DNA from: an uncultured Verrucomicrobia subdivision 3 bacterium
Lineage (GTDB): Bacteria > Verrucomicrobiota > Verrucomicrobiia > Limisphaerales > UBA11358
Reading direction: 5' to 3'
DNA: 64,000 bases
Assembly: GCA_903858275.1 (NCBI GenBank)
Contig: CAIOIC010000093.1
Span: forward strand, 58,788-122,787
Made by a program: the position numbers and the translations under genes. The stretch's first letter is position 1; every line of letters starts with the position of its first letter. Positions 1-6,874 of the stretch are shown one piece after another. The notes below the pieces were generated by a model that saw nothing but the letters and a program-made list of their open reading frames with translations, was not told the origin of the DNA and made no database searches.

Positions 1-108
1 TAATTCAAAATGGCGCAATATTCGTGGTTTGGGGTGGAATCCGCACCAAACACCCTCCCTGCCTCAAAACATGAATATAGTGGTGCGGCGTTAATTGGGT
101 GAATTAAA

Positions 109-1212
109 TCATTGCCCTGTCGGTGGAACAGAAGGTGGCAAGGGTGGCGCAGCTTGATTAAACAAATTTGCCAGTTCAGGAACCGAGGAGGCTGCTTGCC
201 ATGATGCCATGCCTTGTCGCCAAACAAGTGACGATGCCTTTAGTGTTCCTGCAACCACCATCTGATGCAACTGCGTCCCATTGAATTGACCAAGGGGTTT
301 GCCAGCATCAGCGACATGAAATGATAAAGTTGGTGGAAGCTGTGATGAAAGGTTCCCTGCCTGTTGTGCCATTTGCTGCCCAAGACCTGCGCCAACAGCC
401 AACCCCACACCGGCTTGGAGCAATCCAGCACCCCCGCCTTCATTGGCGGCAGCAGTTTTAAGAACTTCCATGCTGCGGTCAAACTGGTAGATGTCTCGAC
501 CAAGCACATTCAACTCCGCCGCCTTTTCCTTGATGACTTTTAACCGCTGATAGCTTTCATCCTCGTCAGGAATGTTGATGGAGTGGAAAAAGAAATTAAC
601 CAACTCAAGACCGAATTTGGACAACTCGGATTGGATGGCATCGGAACAATGCTTCGCCAGCGAATCCAGATGCACGGATGCTTCCAGAACAGAAATCTTT
701 TCCGTAATGAATGCCTTACCAAGGCTCACATTCACTGCCTGTAAAACCACTCCCTTAAAATATTCCAAAATTTGCTCTGCCGTGAACACCTTGGCCGTGC
801 CGGTGATGCCTTCAAGAAACCTACGTGGATTTACGATATGAAAACCAAATTGCCCAAATGCTCTCACGGGCACGACAAGTCCATATTTTGGGTCTTCAAG
901 CTGGATGGGACGAATCGTGCCCCACTTGTTATCCAACTTGCTGATGAGGTTGATGAACCACACCTCCGCTTGAAATGGCGAGTCCCCACCAAACGGAAGA
1001 CTGATGAGCGTGGTAAGCAGTGGAATGTTTGGAGTGACGAGCGTGATGGCACCTTCCCTTACCTCGTCGCAGATTTGACCACGATAGACAAAGAACGCAA
1101 CCTGCGCTGGCTTGACGACGAGCTGTGTGCCGAGCCGCAGATTTTCCGACGGGAATTTCCAAACGAATTCTTGGTCGTTACCCTCGAATTTTACAATGTC
1201 TATGATGGCCAT
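109..1212 (-). CDS. SPFH-domain protein with C-terminal GYF_2 domain
   Basis: The 367-residue protein has an N-terminal SPFH/band-7-like region (roughly residues 10-240) of the kind found in Bacillus YdjI-type proteins. A glycine/alanine-rich linker (GAGLLQAGVGLAVGAG) follows, then a GYF_2-type domain near residues 295-345 (GTLKASSLVWRQGMASW), and a proline-rich tail. SPFH proteins of this type usually scaffold membrane patches, often with a zinc-ribbon partner. The start ATG at 1212 lies 6 bp after the stop of the 58-codon gene upstream, with AAGGG about 9 nt before it, so translation is probably coupled. It is the last gene of a three-gene minus-strand operon. The family call is firm; a defence or stress role is only inferred from its place in a mobile region. 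Confidence 0.85.
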   Translation of the reverse strand: MAIIDIVKFEGNDQEFVWKFPSENLRLGTQLVVKPAQVAFFVYRGQICDEVREGAITLVTPNIPLLTTLISLPFGGDSPFQAEVWFINLISKLDNKWGTIRPIQLEDPKYGLVVPVRAFGQFGFHIVNPRRFLEGITGTAKVFTAEQILEYFKGVVLQAVNVSLGKAFITEKISVLEASVHLDSLAKHCSDAIQSELSKFGLELVNFFFHSINIPDEDESYQRLKVIKEKAAELNVLGRDIYQFDRSMEVLKTAAANEGGGAGLLQAGVGLAVGAGLGQQMAQQAGNLSSQLPPTLSFHVADAGKPLGQFNGTQLHQMVVAGTLKASSLVWRQGMASWQAASSVPELANLFNQAAPPLPPSVPPTGQ

Positions 1213-1218
1213 ATCAGT

Positions 1219-1395
1219 TTACCCTTGGAGCAAATCACCCTTTCGTGGATTGGGTTTGATAAGGGGCTTTTGGTGCTCTGGTTTCTCAATCGGTTTGGTC
1301 TCCGCTGGTTTTGAATCCAACCGTTTTTTACCCCCTCCCTTTTGAGGGTCTGATTCCGAAGGTGCATCCGTTAGTGGGCGTTTTGAATTATTCAT
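1219..1395 (-). CDS. 58-aa Lys/Pro-rich linker protein between zinc-ribbon and SPFH genes
   Basis: An open frame from ATG at 1395 to TAA at 1219 encodes 58 residues starting MNNSKRPLTDAPSESD and ending PNPRKGDLLQG. It fills the gap between the zinc-ribbon gene (stop 25 bp upstream) and the SPFH gene (start 6 bp downstream), on the same strand. The composition is charged, rich in lysine and proline, with no predicted fold, no cysteine and no membrane segment, so it is probably disordered. I recognise no homologue. The tight spacing on both sides argues that it is a real gene. Confidence 0.55.
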   Translation of the reverse strand: MNNSKRPLTDAPSESDPQKGGGKKRLDSKPAETKPIEKPEHQKPLIKPNPRKGDLLQG

Positions 1396-1420
1396 GATGC
1401 GTATGGCAGTGTATTTCCCG

Positions 1421-2656
1421 TCACTTCTTGTTTGCCATCTCGGATTGAATTCTTGCCCTTATCGGCTTGCGAATCTTGCTACCAATCAAGAAATAGGAAA
1501 TTAAACCGATAGGCCCACCGGGTATAATAAAAATCAAATCTCTGCCAGTCACGTCATCGGAGCCTTGTAATCCACCTGTTAGCTTATCAAGCAGAACTCC
1601 ACCCAGCGCAGGAATTGCTAAAAACAATATGGCTCCAACAGCTCCCATCATGCTTCGTGTTTTTGGTGGTGCCGTTAGCCTCCCAAGTAAGGTCTTACAC
1701 GCTTCAGCCTCCACCATTATTTCCAAGTTTTCTGCGGCTGCGGTTTTTTGCTCCTGCACTTTAAGTTGGTCACGTTTTTTGGTGTCCGCTTCAATCTCCG
1801 CCTTCGCCTTGACGACGGACGGATGCGAAGCCCCCGCACTATTCTCCAATGCGGTAAGGTATTTGGTGCGAACAGGAATGAGGTCGTGCCGCAATTTATT
1901 AGCGAGTTCTTCACCGGCTTTAGCTATGGCCGAACCGACGCCCATTGTCATAATTGCATTGCCTAGTTCGCTCGGCTTTTTTCCTCGCAGTTCGGCTTTG
2001 CGGTTTTCTTCCGCTATGATGCGCTCTTCACTTCCAGCAGCTTTGGTTCCATAACCTTTTGGGATTGATGCCAAAAACGCATCGCATAAATCCAAACCAT
2101 TTTGGGCAATCCCAACTGATTGGGGATTGAGCGTCAAAGCAACGTCCAGTGCTGATTCTAACAAGATAAACCGTTCGTAATGCTGTATGACGGCGTTTTC
2201 TCGTTCAGCTGTTTTTACAAAATAGTTTTCAAGGGTTGGATAAAAGCTGGTGACAACATTATTGATTTCAGCCGACACCCGTTTTTTCATGGCGTCAGGA
2301 TTTTTGGCGAATTTTATCGCCGTCTTCCAACACATCCCCGCCTCCCGAATCTTGATGTCCTTGATGGTGGAGGTGGCAACCATGCAACTGCCCTTGTTCA
2401 ACCACGCCTCGGCATTGTCGGGTTGCTGCTCAATAATTTTGTTATAGTAGGCAATCGCTTCGTCGAAATTGCCGCCTTCCTGTGAAGTCTGCGCAATCAA
2501 CAAGGTGCCGCCGACCTTGCTGTTTCTGACCTCGGCAAACGTGGCCTCGGCTTGTTGCAACGTCACGATGGAGTCGCAGTATTGGCAGGTGGTTTCAGTT
2601 TTTCCGGCAGTCAGGTTCACTGACGCCCCGCAGTTTTGGCATAATCCTTGGCTCAT
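1421..2656 (-). CDS. Zinc-ribbon / TPR membrane protein
   Basis: The N-terminus holds a zinc ribbon with four cysteines (CQNCG at 6-9 and CQYCD at 24-27). A TPR-like repeat follows near residues 50-90 (GNFDEAIAYYNKIIEQ), then a long helical, coiled-coil-like middle (KAEIEADTKKRDQLKVQEQK). Two hydrophobic segments near the C-terminus (AILFLAIPALGGVLL and DLIFIIPGGPIGLISYFLI) suggest membrane anchoring. It is the first gene of the operon with the 58-aa protein and the SPFH protein, so the three probably act together at a membrane. It is divergent from the XRE regulator gene across a 121-bp gap with a dyad. The function is unknown; the domain description is direct from sequence. Confidence 0.75.
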   Translation of the reverse strand: MSQGLCQNCGASVNLTAGKTETTCQYCDSIVTLQQAEATFAEVRNSKVGGTLLIAQTSQEGGNFDEAIAYYNKIIEQQPDNAEAWLNKGSCMVATSTIKDIKIREAGMCWKTAIKFAKNPDAMKKRVSAEINNVVTSFYPTLENYFVKTAERENAVIQHYERFILLESALDVALTLNPQSVGIAQNGLDLCDAFLASIPKGYGTKAAGSEERIIAEENRKAELRGKKPSELGNAIMTMGVGSAIAKAGEELANKLRHDLIPVRTKYLTALENSAGASHPSVVKAKAEIEADTKKRDQLKVQEQKTAAAENLEIMVEAEACKTLLGRLTAPPKTRSMMGAVGAILFLAIPALGGVLLDKLTGGLQGSDDVTGRDLIFIIPGGPIGLISYFLIGSKIRKPIRARIQSEMANKK

Positions 2657-2735
2657 GTAGTGATGCGTGTTGTTGGGTTTGAAGCAGAAAATGCTCCCAC
2701 AACCGTTTTTTCACGTCAATTGTAAAAGGTACATC

Positions 2736-2755
2736 TGTTCCTAGAACAATCGTTC
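2736..2755. promoter_or_regulatory. Dyad operator between divergent zinc-ribbon and XRE genes
   Basis: TGTTC-CTA-GAACA (2736-2748) is a perfect dyad with a 3-nt centre. It overlaps a second one, GAAC-AATC-GTTC (2744-2755). Both lie about 25-40 bp before the XRE start and between two divergent genes, the usual place for an autoregulatory operator. The half-sites resemble LexA boxes (TGTTC-N4-GAACA is described for Verrucomicrobia; GAAC-N4-GTTC is the Gram-positive type), but the spacing of the first is one base short. XRE autoregulation is the simpler reading. Confidence 0.4.
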
Positions 2756-2777
2756 CCGTGCGAGGCAAAATGAAAAG

Positions 2778-3014
2778 ATGCCAAAGAAAGACTTTGCCGG
2801 ATGCTTCGCCGAAGTCGTTCGTGAGCGGCGTAGGCATCTAAAACTGACGCAGGAATCGCTGGCAGAGAAAGCCAACCTGTCGTGGAAAATGGTGTCCCTG
2901 ATTGAGCGATGCGAGCGAACCCCAAGCATCACCGTTGCAGAAAAAATCGCTCAGGGACTCTCAACCCCTTTGTGGCGACTGACGAAAACCGCTGAAGATA
3001 TGCGGAAAAAGTGA
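2778..3014 (+). CDS. XRE-family helix-turn-helix regulator
   Basis: This 78-residue protein is essentially one HTH_3 domain: RERRRHLKLTQESLAEKANLS followed by the recognition-helix region WKMVSLIERCERTPSI and VAEKIAQGL. It has no C-terminal effector domain, as is typical of small phage or mobile-element repressors. It is the only clear plus-strand gene in the first 8.4 kb and is divergent from the zinc-ribbon/SPFH operon, with an operator-like dyad in between. It probably represses its own promoter and perhaps that operon. The DNA-binding assignment is secure; the targets are inferred. Confidence 0.88.
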   Translation: MPKKDFAGCFAEVVRERRRHLKLTQESLAEKANLSWKMVSLIERCERTPSITVAEKIAQGLSTPLWRLTKTAEDMRKK

Positions 3015-3200
3015 TTAGCGCACGAACCGCATCAACTGGTTCCCCTTCACCGTCTGGTTCTTCACCAAATCAACGGTCTTTCCGTTCCGATACGTCGCCA
3101 ATGTTTTACCGGCAAACTGCGTGACGTAGCTCTGCGTGGCCGTGGTGTGGACTGTGGCCAAGATTTTACCCTTTGCGTCCCTGACGTGCTCGATGCTCAT
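3015..3200 (-). CDS. Small hypothetical protein (61 aa) with GKxLAT repeats
   Basis: The protein has two related segments, DAKGKILATVHT and FAGKTLATYRN, followed by NQTVKGNQLMRFV. This loosely recalls small beta-rich phage proteins built from short D..G..LG repeats; the resemblance is by eye only. The ATG at 3200 is clear and the stop abuts the XRE stop codon, so the two genes are convergent with no gap. No function can be assigned. Confidence 0.5.
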   Translation of the reverse strand: MSIEHVRDAKGKILATVHTTATQSYVTQFAGKTLATYRNGKTVDLVKNQTVKGNQLMRFVR

Positions 3201-3294
3201 GCAGCCATGTTGAACCTGGCTTTCAATTGCGTCAACCTGGACTCGTGGATTTAATGTGGAATTGGAGGCGTAAATCTAGCCATATGCCCTGAAT

Positions 3295-3522
3295 TCACTG
3301 GCATTGATTCATCATCTTGGCAAACCGTTTGACGTTCTTACGTTGAATGGGCGTTAAACCCTTGACCTGATTTTGATATTTTTCACCATCGGCAAGCACT
3401 GCCAACCATTCCTCGTAGGTGTCACAGACCAAAACTGAATCAAAAAATTGGAGAACATCGGCCTCGGTGACTTGATACTGGTCTTTTTGCACCACTGATT
3501 TTTTCTTGGTTTGTTTGCTCAT
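3295..3522 (-). CDS. Hypothetical protein (75 aa)
   Basis: A short protein with a lysine-rich start (MSKQTKKKSVVQKDQYQ), an acidic middle (ADVLQFFDSVLVCDTYEEW) and a basic end (PIQRKNVKRFAKMMNQCQ). No family is recognised. Its Shine-Dalgarno GAGGTG sits 4-9 nt before ATG 3522 and overlaps the end of the upstream gene, whose TGA is only 8 bp away. The two are therefore almost certainly co-transcribed and coupled. Confidence 0.55.
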   Translation of the reverse strand: MSKQTKKKSVVQKDQYQVTEADVLQFFDSVLVCDTYEEWLAVLADGEKYQNQVKGLTPIQRKNVKRFAKMMNQCQ

Positions 3523-3530
3523 CGTTCACC

Positions 3531-4010
3531 TCACATTGAAATTAGCACCAAGCTTTTATCGCCATCCAAGCTCATTGTCCCTGCCACATGGCGTGTGTCG
3601 TAAACCTTAAATTCCACGCAGGTCAATTCCCCAAGTGAAATTGCGATGCGGTGAAGTTCATCCTCGTTGAATTTGCGATGTTTAAGGCGAACCATTGAAA
3701 GTTTTGCACGTCGCACCACGAGAAACGTCAAAAATGATATTGGGCTGATGAATTTGAATTGAAACACCACCGGCAATCCTGATGGAACGATGTGCTGATA
3801 AAATTGGTTGAATGTTTCACCGCAGTTGACGCATCCGGCTAAATCAAGAACGTCATCAAGGTGGTCTTGAGCACTGTCGCCCCATGCTTGATTTTTATGG
3901 TTTAAGTTCTGGCCGGTGGTGATGTAGTCGAGCACTTGCGCCACACGGCGCACACAACTGGTGTCCTCCGCTACCAAAAGTTCTTCAGTATTTATTTTCG
4001 TCGTCGTCAT
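3531..4010 (-). CDS. Hypothetical protein (159 aa)
   Basis: The protein has an N-terminal helical part (EELLVAEDTSCVRRVAQVLDY), one CxxC pair (AGCVNCGETF near residue 60) and a beta-rich C-terminal half (VVFQFKFISPISFLTFLVV, LVLISM). A single CxxC is too little to call a zinc ribbon. No family is recognised. It starts at ATG 4010, just after the strong terminator at 4075-4098, and leads a two-gene unit with the 75-aa gene downstream. Confidence 0.55.
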   Translation of the reverse strand: MTTTKINTEELLVAEDTSCVRRVAQVLDYITTGQNLNHKNQAWGDSAQDHLDDVLDLAGCVNCGETFNQFYQHIVPSGLPVVFQFKFISPISFLTFLVVRRAKLSMVRLKHRKFNEDELHRIAISLGELTCVEFKVYDTRHVAGTMSLDGDKSLVLISM

Positions 4011-4074
4011 GCTTAATAAATAGTTGCCGGGAACTGATTCCGATTAATTTAATTCCACCGTCCCCATAAAAACG

Positions 4075-4098
4075 AAACCTCACCATGAGGTGAGGTTT
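4075..4098 (-). terminator. Intrinsic terminator after the polymerase-like operon
   Basis: A perfect 10-bp stem, AAACCTCACC / GGTGAGGTTT, with an ATGA loop. Read on the minus strand it is followed by CGTTTTTA, giving a T-run for Rho-independent termination of the 5822-to-4129 transcript. The plus-strand side also has a short T-rich tail. Confidence 0.75.
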
Positions 4099-4128
4099 TC
4101 CGTTTGGTTTGAAACGAGGCAAATCAGT

Positions 4129-4350
4129 TCATATATGAAATCGCTCCCTTGTTACACGATGGAACTTTTTGCATCTATTTGTTTGTGACCACACTTTAAT
4201 CACATCGCCCAAATATTGCTCTATCTGCCTGTTTTCAAATTGGCAGCTCCAACTGCTATCTACTATTTTCGATTCACGTAGGGCTGTTGTTCGTTCACCA
4301 CCAGCCGGTGTTGCCGCTGGTGCCGTTTTTGTTTTAGTTTCTTTGTTCAT
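4129..4350 (-). CDS. Hypothetical protein (73 aa) overlapping the polymerase-like gene
   Basis: The start ATG (4350-4348) overlaps the stop of the upstream gene in an ATGA arrangement, so translation is probably coupled. The first 25 residues are low-complexity (KTKTAPAATPAGGERTTAL). The rest is basic with aromatic residues (SWSCQFENRQIEQYLGDVIKVW). No family is recognised. Its position suggests an accessory factor for the large protein upstream, but that is inference. Confidence 0.55.
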   Translation of the reverse strand: MNKETKTKTAPAATPAGGERTTALRESKIVDSSWSCQFENRQIEQYLGDVIKVWSQTNRCKKFHRVTRERFHI

Positions 4351-5822
4351 TTATTTTCCTTTTTGTTTATCTGGAGGTATTCCTCCAAAAGTCTCACCCA
4401 TTCACCAGCTAGGCGAATGTAACGGCGTTTAGCCTCACGTTGACGACGAATCACACGACCATCACCCCTGCACCGATGGATTTCTCGTGCCCATTGCTTG
4501 CGCTCACGGTCTGCTCCACGCATCTCAAAATAAACATTTCGATACGTCGGATGTTGAAGCAACAAGGCGTGTTCCTCGTCCGTGACCGTCTTGCCATCAC
4601 TGTTGGCTTTAATTGGAAACGGTGGATTGTCATCTTGCTTCCGACGGCTTGCCTTAATCACCGGCATGTAGCCACAAACCTTGAAAATCTCATTTTTAAC
4701 GTAGTTCACCACCTCGGCCTCATGCTTGAAGGTGCCACTGTTCATCCATCCATCATGGCAGGTGATGAGGCCGGTGTAGCCGTTCTGGATGCAAAGCGGT
4801 ATTAAACCCTTAACGATGATGTTGCTCTCCATCGTCTGCAATCGCTTGCTCATGTTCTGGTAGTCACCCTCAATGGCCTTGAATGTGAGGGGGAAGTGCT
4901 GCTCAAACCACTTGCTGACGTAGTTGCTGACGAACCCATTGAGAAATTGCTGGAATGCCACCTTGCAATCTTCACGGTCACGGGTGGTTCCTTCGATGAT
5001 GCTGGCGTAAATGTCACCGTCCAAAACCTTTTTATATTCGGCCTTTTCTGATTCAGGAACCATTGCCGTCAATAAAACGGGGAAGCAGCTCTTGATATCA
5101 TAATCCATCACCACGTCGCTGTCTTGGAACCACACATGCTCTCGTGCTGTCTTGGGCATACAAATGACGGGGTGGTATAGACGACCACTGTTCTTGCCGT
5201 AATCAATCGTGTAGTTCTTGGTTTCGAGTTTTCTCAACCAGTGCTCCCCCTTGATGATGTCACAAACCATTTCCAACTGGTCTTCATCTAGGGGTATGAC
5301 ACTAGGGATATTTCTACTTTGAATGTCATTTTCATCATCAACCAAAAGTAATTCCATACTTGCGTATGTATAGCTGATGATGGGGTCTGTTAAATCGAAG
5401 CCATTTTTAACCGCTACCAAATCATCCGGCACAGATTTGGATTTACGTTTGTGGTAATCCTTGAGAATCCAGCCACTTTTGTTGGCCTCAAGGGTGATGC
5501 TGTAACACTTGGCGTGATGGCCTTCGCTGAATGATTCGGAACCGTCCTCGTTCGTCTGGATGCCGATGATGTTCCATGCCTTCAAATCATCAATATAACG
5601 ACGGTAGCCACTGCCGATGCGGTTCAACCACACTTTGTGGCTAATGTTGACGTTGTGAAAGCGGTTGTTGTCCGTCCCCATCACCTTGATGAAGCTGGTG
5701 ATGTAGGCGTAACGAAACTGCTCAGATTCAGGGAGGTCGCAGATGCGCTGCCAAAGCATTTGCGGTATCAAACACTTGGTAACGTAGAGATATTTTTTGT
5801 TTGTCGTCATGTTCAAATTCAT
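4347..5822 (-). CDS. Putative replication protein: winged-helix-like N-terminus plus polymerase-palm-like motifs
   Basis: A 491-residue protein (from ATG 5822) with no family I can name outright. Residues about 25-110 (SFIKVMGTDNNRF, KVWLNRIGSGYRRYIDDLKAW) have the pattern of a winged-helix replication-initiator domain. The second half has motifs in polymerase order: DYDIKSCFP near 240-248 (motif A-like; the spacing recalls DxxSLYP of family B), KVAFQQFLNG near 287-296 (motif B-like), LQTMESNIIVKGL, then TCHDGW near 354-359 (HD as in motif C of family A). The C-terminus is basic. Alternative starts are GTG 5840 and ATG 5810; none has a convincing Shine-Dalgarno. It precedes the 73-aa gene and is preceded by a dyad-rich stretch. 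A role in replicating the mobile element is inferred. Confidence 0.6.
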   Translation of the reverse strand: MNLNMTTNKKYLYVTKCLIPQMLWQRICDLPESEQFRYAYITSFIKVMGTDNNRFHNVNISHKVWLNRIGSGYRRYIDDLKAWNIIGIQTNEDGSESFSEGHHAKCYSITLEANKSGWILKDYHKRKSKSVPDDLVAVKNGFDLTDPIISYTYASMELLLVDDENDIQSRNIPSVIPLDEDQLEMVCDIIKGEHWLRKLETKNYTIDYGKNSGRLYHPVICMPKTAREHVWFQDSDVVMDYDIKSCFPVLLTAMVPESEKAEYKKVLDGDIYASIIEGTTRDREDCKVAFQQFLNGFVSNYVSKWFEQHFPLTFKAIEGDYQNMSKRLQTMESNIIVKGLIPLCIQNGYTGLITCHDGWMNSGTFKHEAEVVNYVKNEIFKVCGYMPVIKASRRKQDDNPPFPIKANSDGKTVTDEEHALLLQHPTYRNVYFEMRGADRERKQWAREIHRCRGDGRVIRRQREAKRRYIRLAGEWVRLLEEYLQINKKENK

Positions 5823-5845
5823 CGTTTCAAGGCAATACACGTCCT

Positions 5846-5953
5846 CACAGGGATATAATTATCCTGTGTTGATTTGTTGGGAGGTATCCGCCTCGGTAAG
5901 AAACTCGTTTCCAACGCCTAAAAAGGCTCAGTCACAAGTATTCTCATTGTGAC
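5846..5953. repeat. Dyad-rich leader upstream of the polymerase-like gene (candidate operator or origin)
   Basis: Four inverted repeats lie within 108 bp. CACAGG-GATA-TAAT-TATC-CTGTG (5846-5868) is perfect except for one extra G. GAGG/CCTC flank 5881-5894. GCCT-AAAA-AGGC is at 5916-5927. GTCACAA-N9-TTGTGAC is at 5931-5953. The first lies a few bases before the possible GTG start at 5840. The rest of the interval to 6215 shows only a TTG-initiated frame (5944-6171) that I do not accept as a gene. Such clustering fits a regulator binding site or a replication origin next to its initiator. Confidence 0.4.
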
Positions 5954-6215
5954 ACATTATATAGAACCTGAAGAGCAAAGTCAAGAGAATAATCAATAGA
6001 ATCAAGGTAAATACCATATTCAGCAAATGTTGCCGGTGAAAAATAAAGCCGGTAAATACGAATTTCCCCATAAAAAAACCTCGTAAGTTTTAAGGGTGAT
6101 TTCAACGGATTTGCCCTGAAAAGTCTGAATCCAGAATTACTTTTTCGTCCAAGTTTTTCCAAGGCAAACAATAGAACGTATATCAGGCAGCCACCCCACT
6201 CTTTTTTTCGTCATA

Positions 6216-6542
6216 TTAAGAAGCAGTCCACCGATAGGGGGGTATGGTCAAAACGCACTTTTCAACCTCCAAATGCCCCCCTACCACATCCATGACCTGC
6301 TCCCACTCTTGGTGGCTGGTCACTACGAACAGGGTTTTGCCAGTGCCCATGACTTCTGGCCGGTATGCCTTCCAATTCAATTTGGCCGGTTGAATCCGCC
6401 AACTGCATTGAGCTGGCTCAACATCACCGAGCAGCAGGTTGGTGAACTGGCGTTCTTCATCGGTGGTGGTGAGGAAGTAGGTCATGTCGTCATTGCGTTT
6501 GATGCCGAGACGAAACGGCGGTGATTGATTGTCAGTTTTCAT
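6216..6542 (-). CDS. Hypothetical protein (108 aa)
   Basis: Start chosen at ATG 6542 (MKTDNQSPPF) because GGAG lies 5-6 nt upstream; a longer frame to 6590 lacks this signal. The protein is a compact alpha/beta-type sequence with DEERQFTNLLLGD and HQEWEQVMDVVGGHLEV. No cysteine cluster, signal peptide or membrane helix is seen, and no family is recognised. It lies between the dyad-rich leader and the recombinase module. Confidence 0.5.
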   Translation of the reverse strand: MKTDNQSPPFRLGIKRNDDMTYFLTTTDEERQFTNLLLGDVEPAQCSWRIQPAKLNWKAYRPEVMGTGKTLFVVTSHQEWEQVMDVVGGHLEVEKCVLTIPPYRWTAS

Positions 6543-6675
6543 TTCTCCGTGGCAACCTCCGTGGTCGCCATAATATAAATATCCCGCCACAGGGAAATTT
6601 GCTCATCAATCGAACACCCAAGGCCAATTAATTTCAATTTCAGCCTGAAATGTCGCTATATGGTGCCATTGTGAT

Positions 6676-6786
6676 GTGAAATTGGCATTTACGTTCTACA
6701 CGGTTCTGGACGATGGCAAGACCGCAAGATGTGGAATTAAAAGAACGATTGGGGTGCATTTGGGCAATGACGATGATATGTATTGA
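6676..6786 (+). CDS. Possible 36-aa peptide gene upstream of a strong terminator
   Basis: A GTG-initiated frame on the plus strand encodes 36 residues (MKLAFTFYTVLDDGKTARCG onward, ending GNDDDMY). It stops 30 bp before the strong plus-strand terminator at 6816-6850, which otherwise has no matching plus-strand gene. No Shine-Dalgarno is evident. The transcript could equally be a small non-coding RNA. The remainder of 6543-6874 holds no other gene that I can support. Confidence 0.25.
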   Translation: MKLAFTFYTVLDDGKTARCGIKRTIGVHLGNDDDMY

Positions 6787-6815
6787 GGTCAGTTCAATCC
6801 GTTTCGTCGTTAAAG

Positions 6816-6850
6816 CCGCCATTGGCCATCAAAAGCCAATGGCGGTTTTT
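6816..6850 (+). terminator. Strong intrinsic terminator
   Basis: An 11-bp perfect stem, CCGCCATTGGC / GCCAATGGCGG, with an 8-nt loop and TTTTTG directly after on the plus strand. Downstream of the recombinase on the minus strand the same hairpin is followed only by CTTTAACG, so it is better oriented for a plus-strand transcript starting near 6650. Confidence 0.75.
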
Positions 6851-6874
6851 GTTTGGAATGAGCCGGTGCTTAGT

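Noticed and set aside
28..62. Imperfect inverted repeat downstream of the SPFH gene
   Set aside because: Two mismatches in a short stem and no T-run on the minus strand, so not supported as a terminator.
772..1314. 180-codon plus-strand frame opposite the SPFH gene
   Set aside because: It is antisense to a clear SPFH-domain gene and to the 58-codon gene; the peptide has no family resemblance.
5944..6171. 75-codon minus-strand frame
   Set aside because: It starts with TTG, has no Shine-Dalgarno, and overlaps a dyad-rich non-coding stretch; no coding character.
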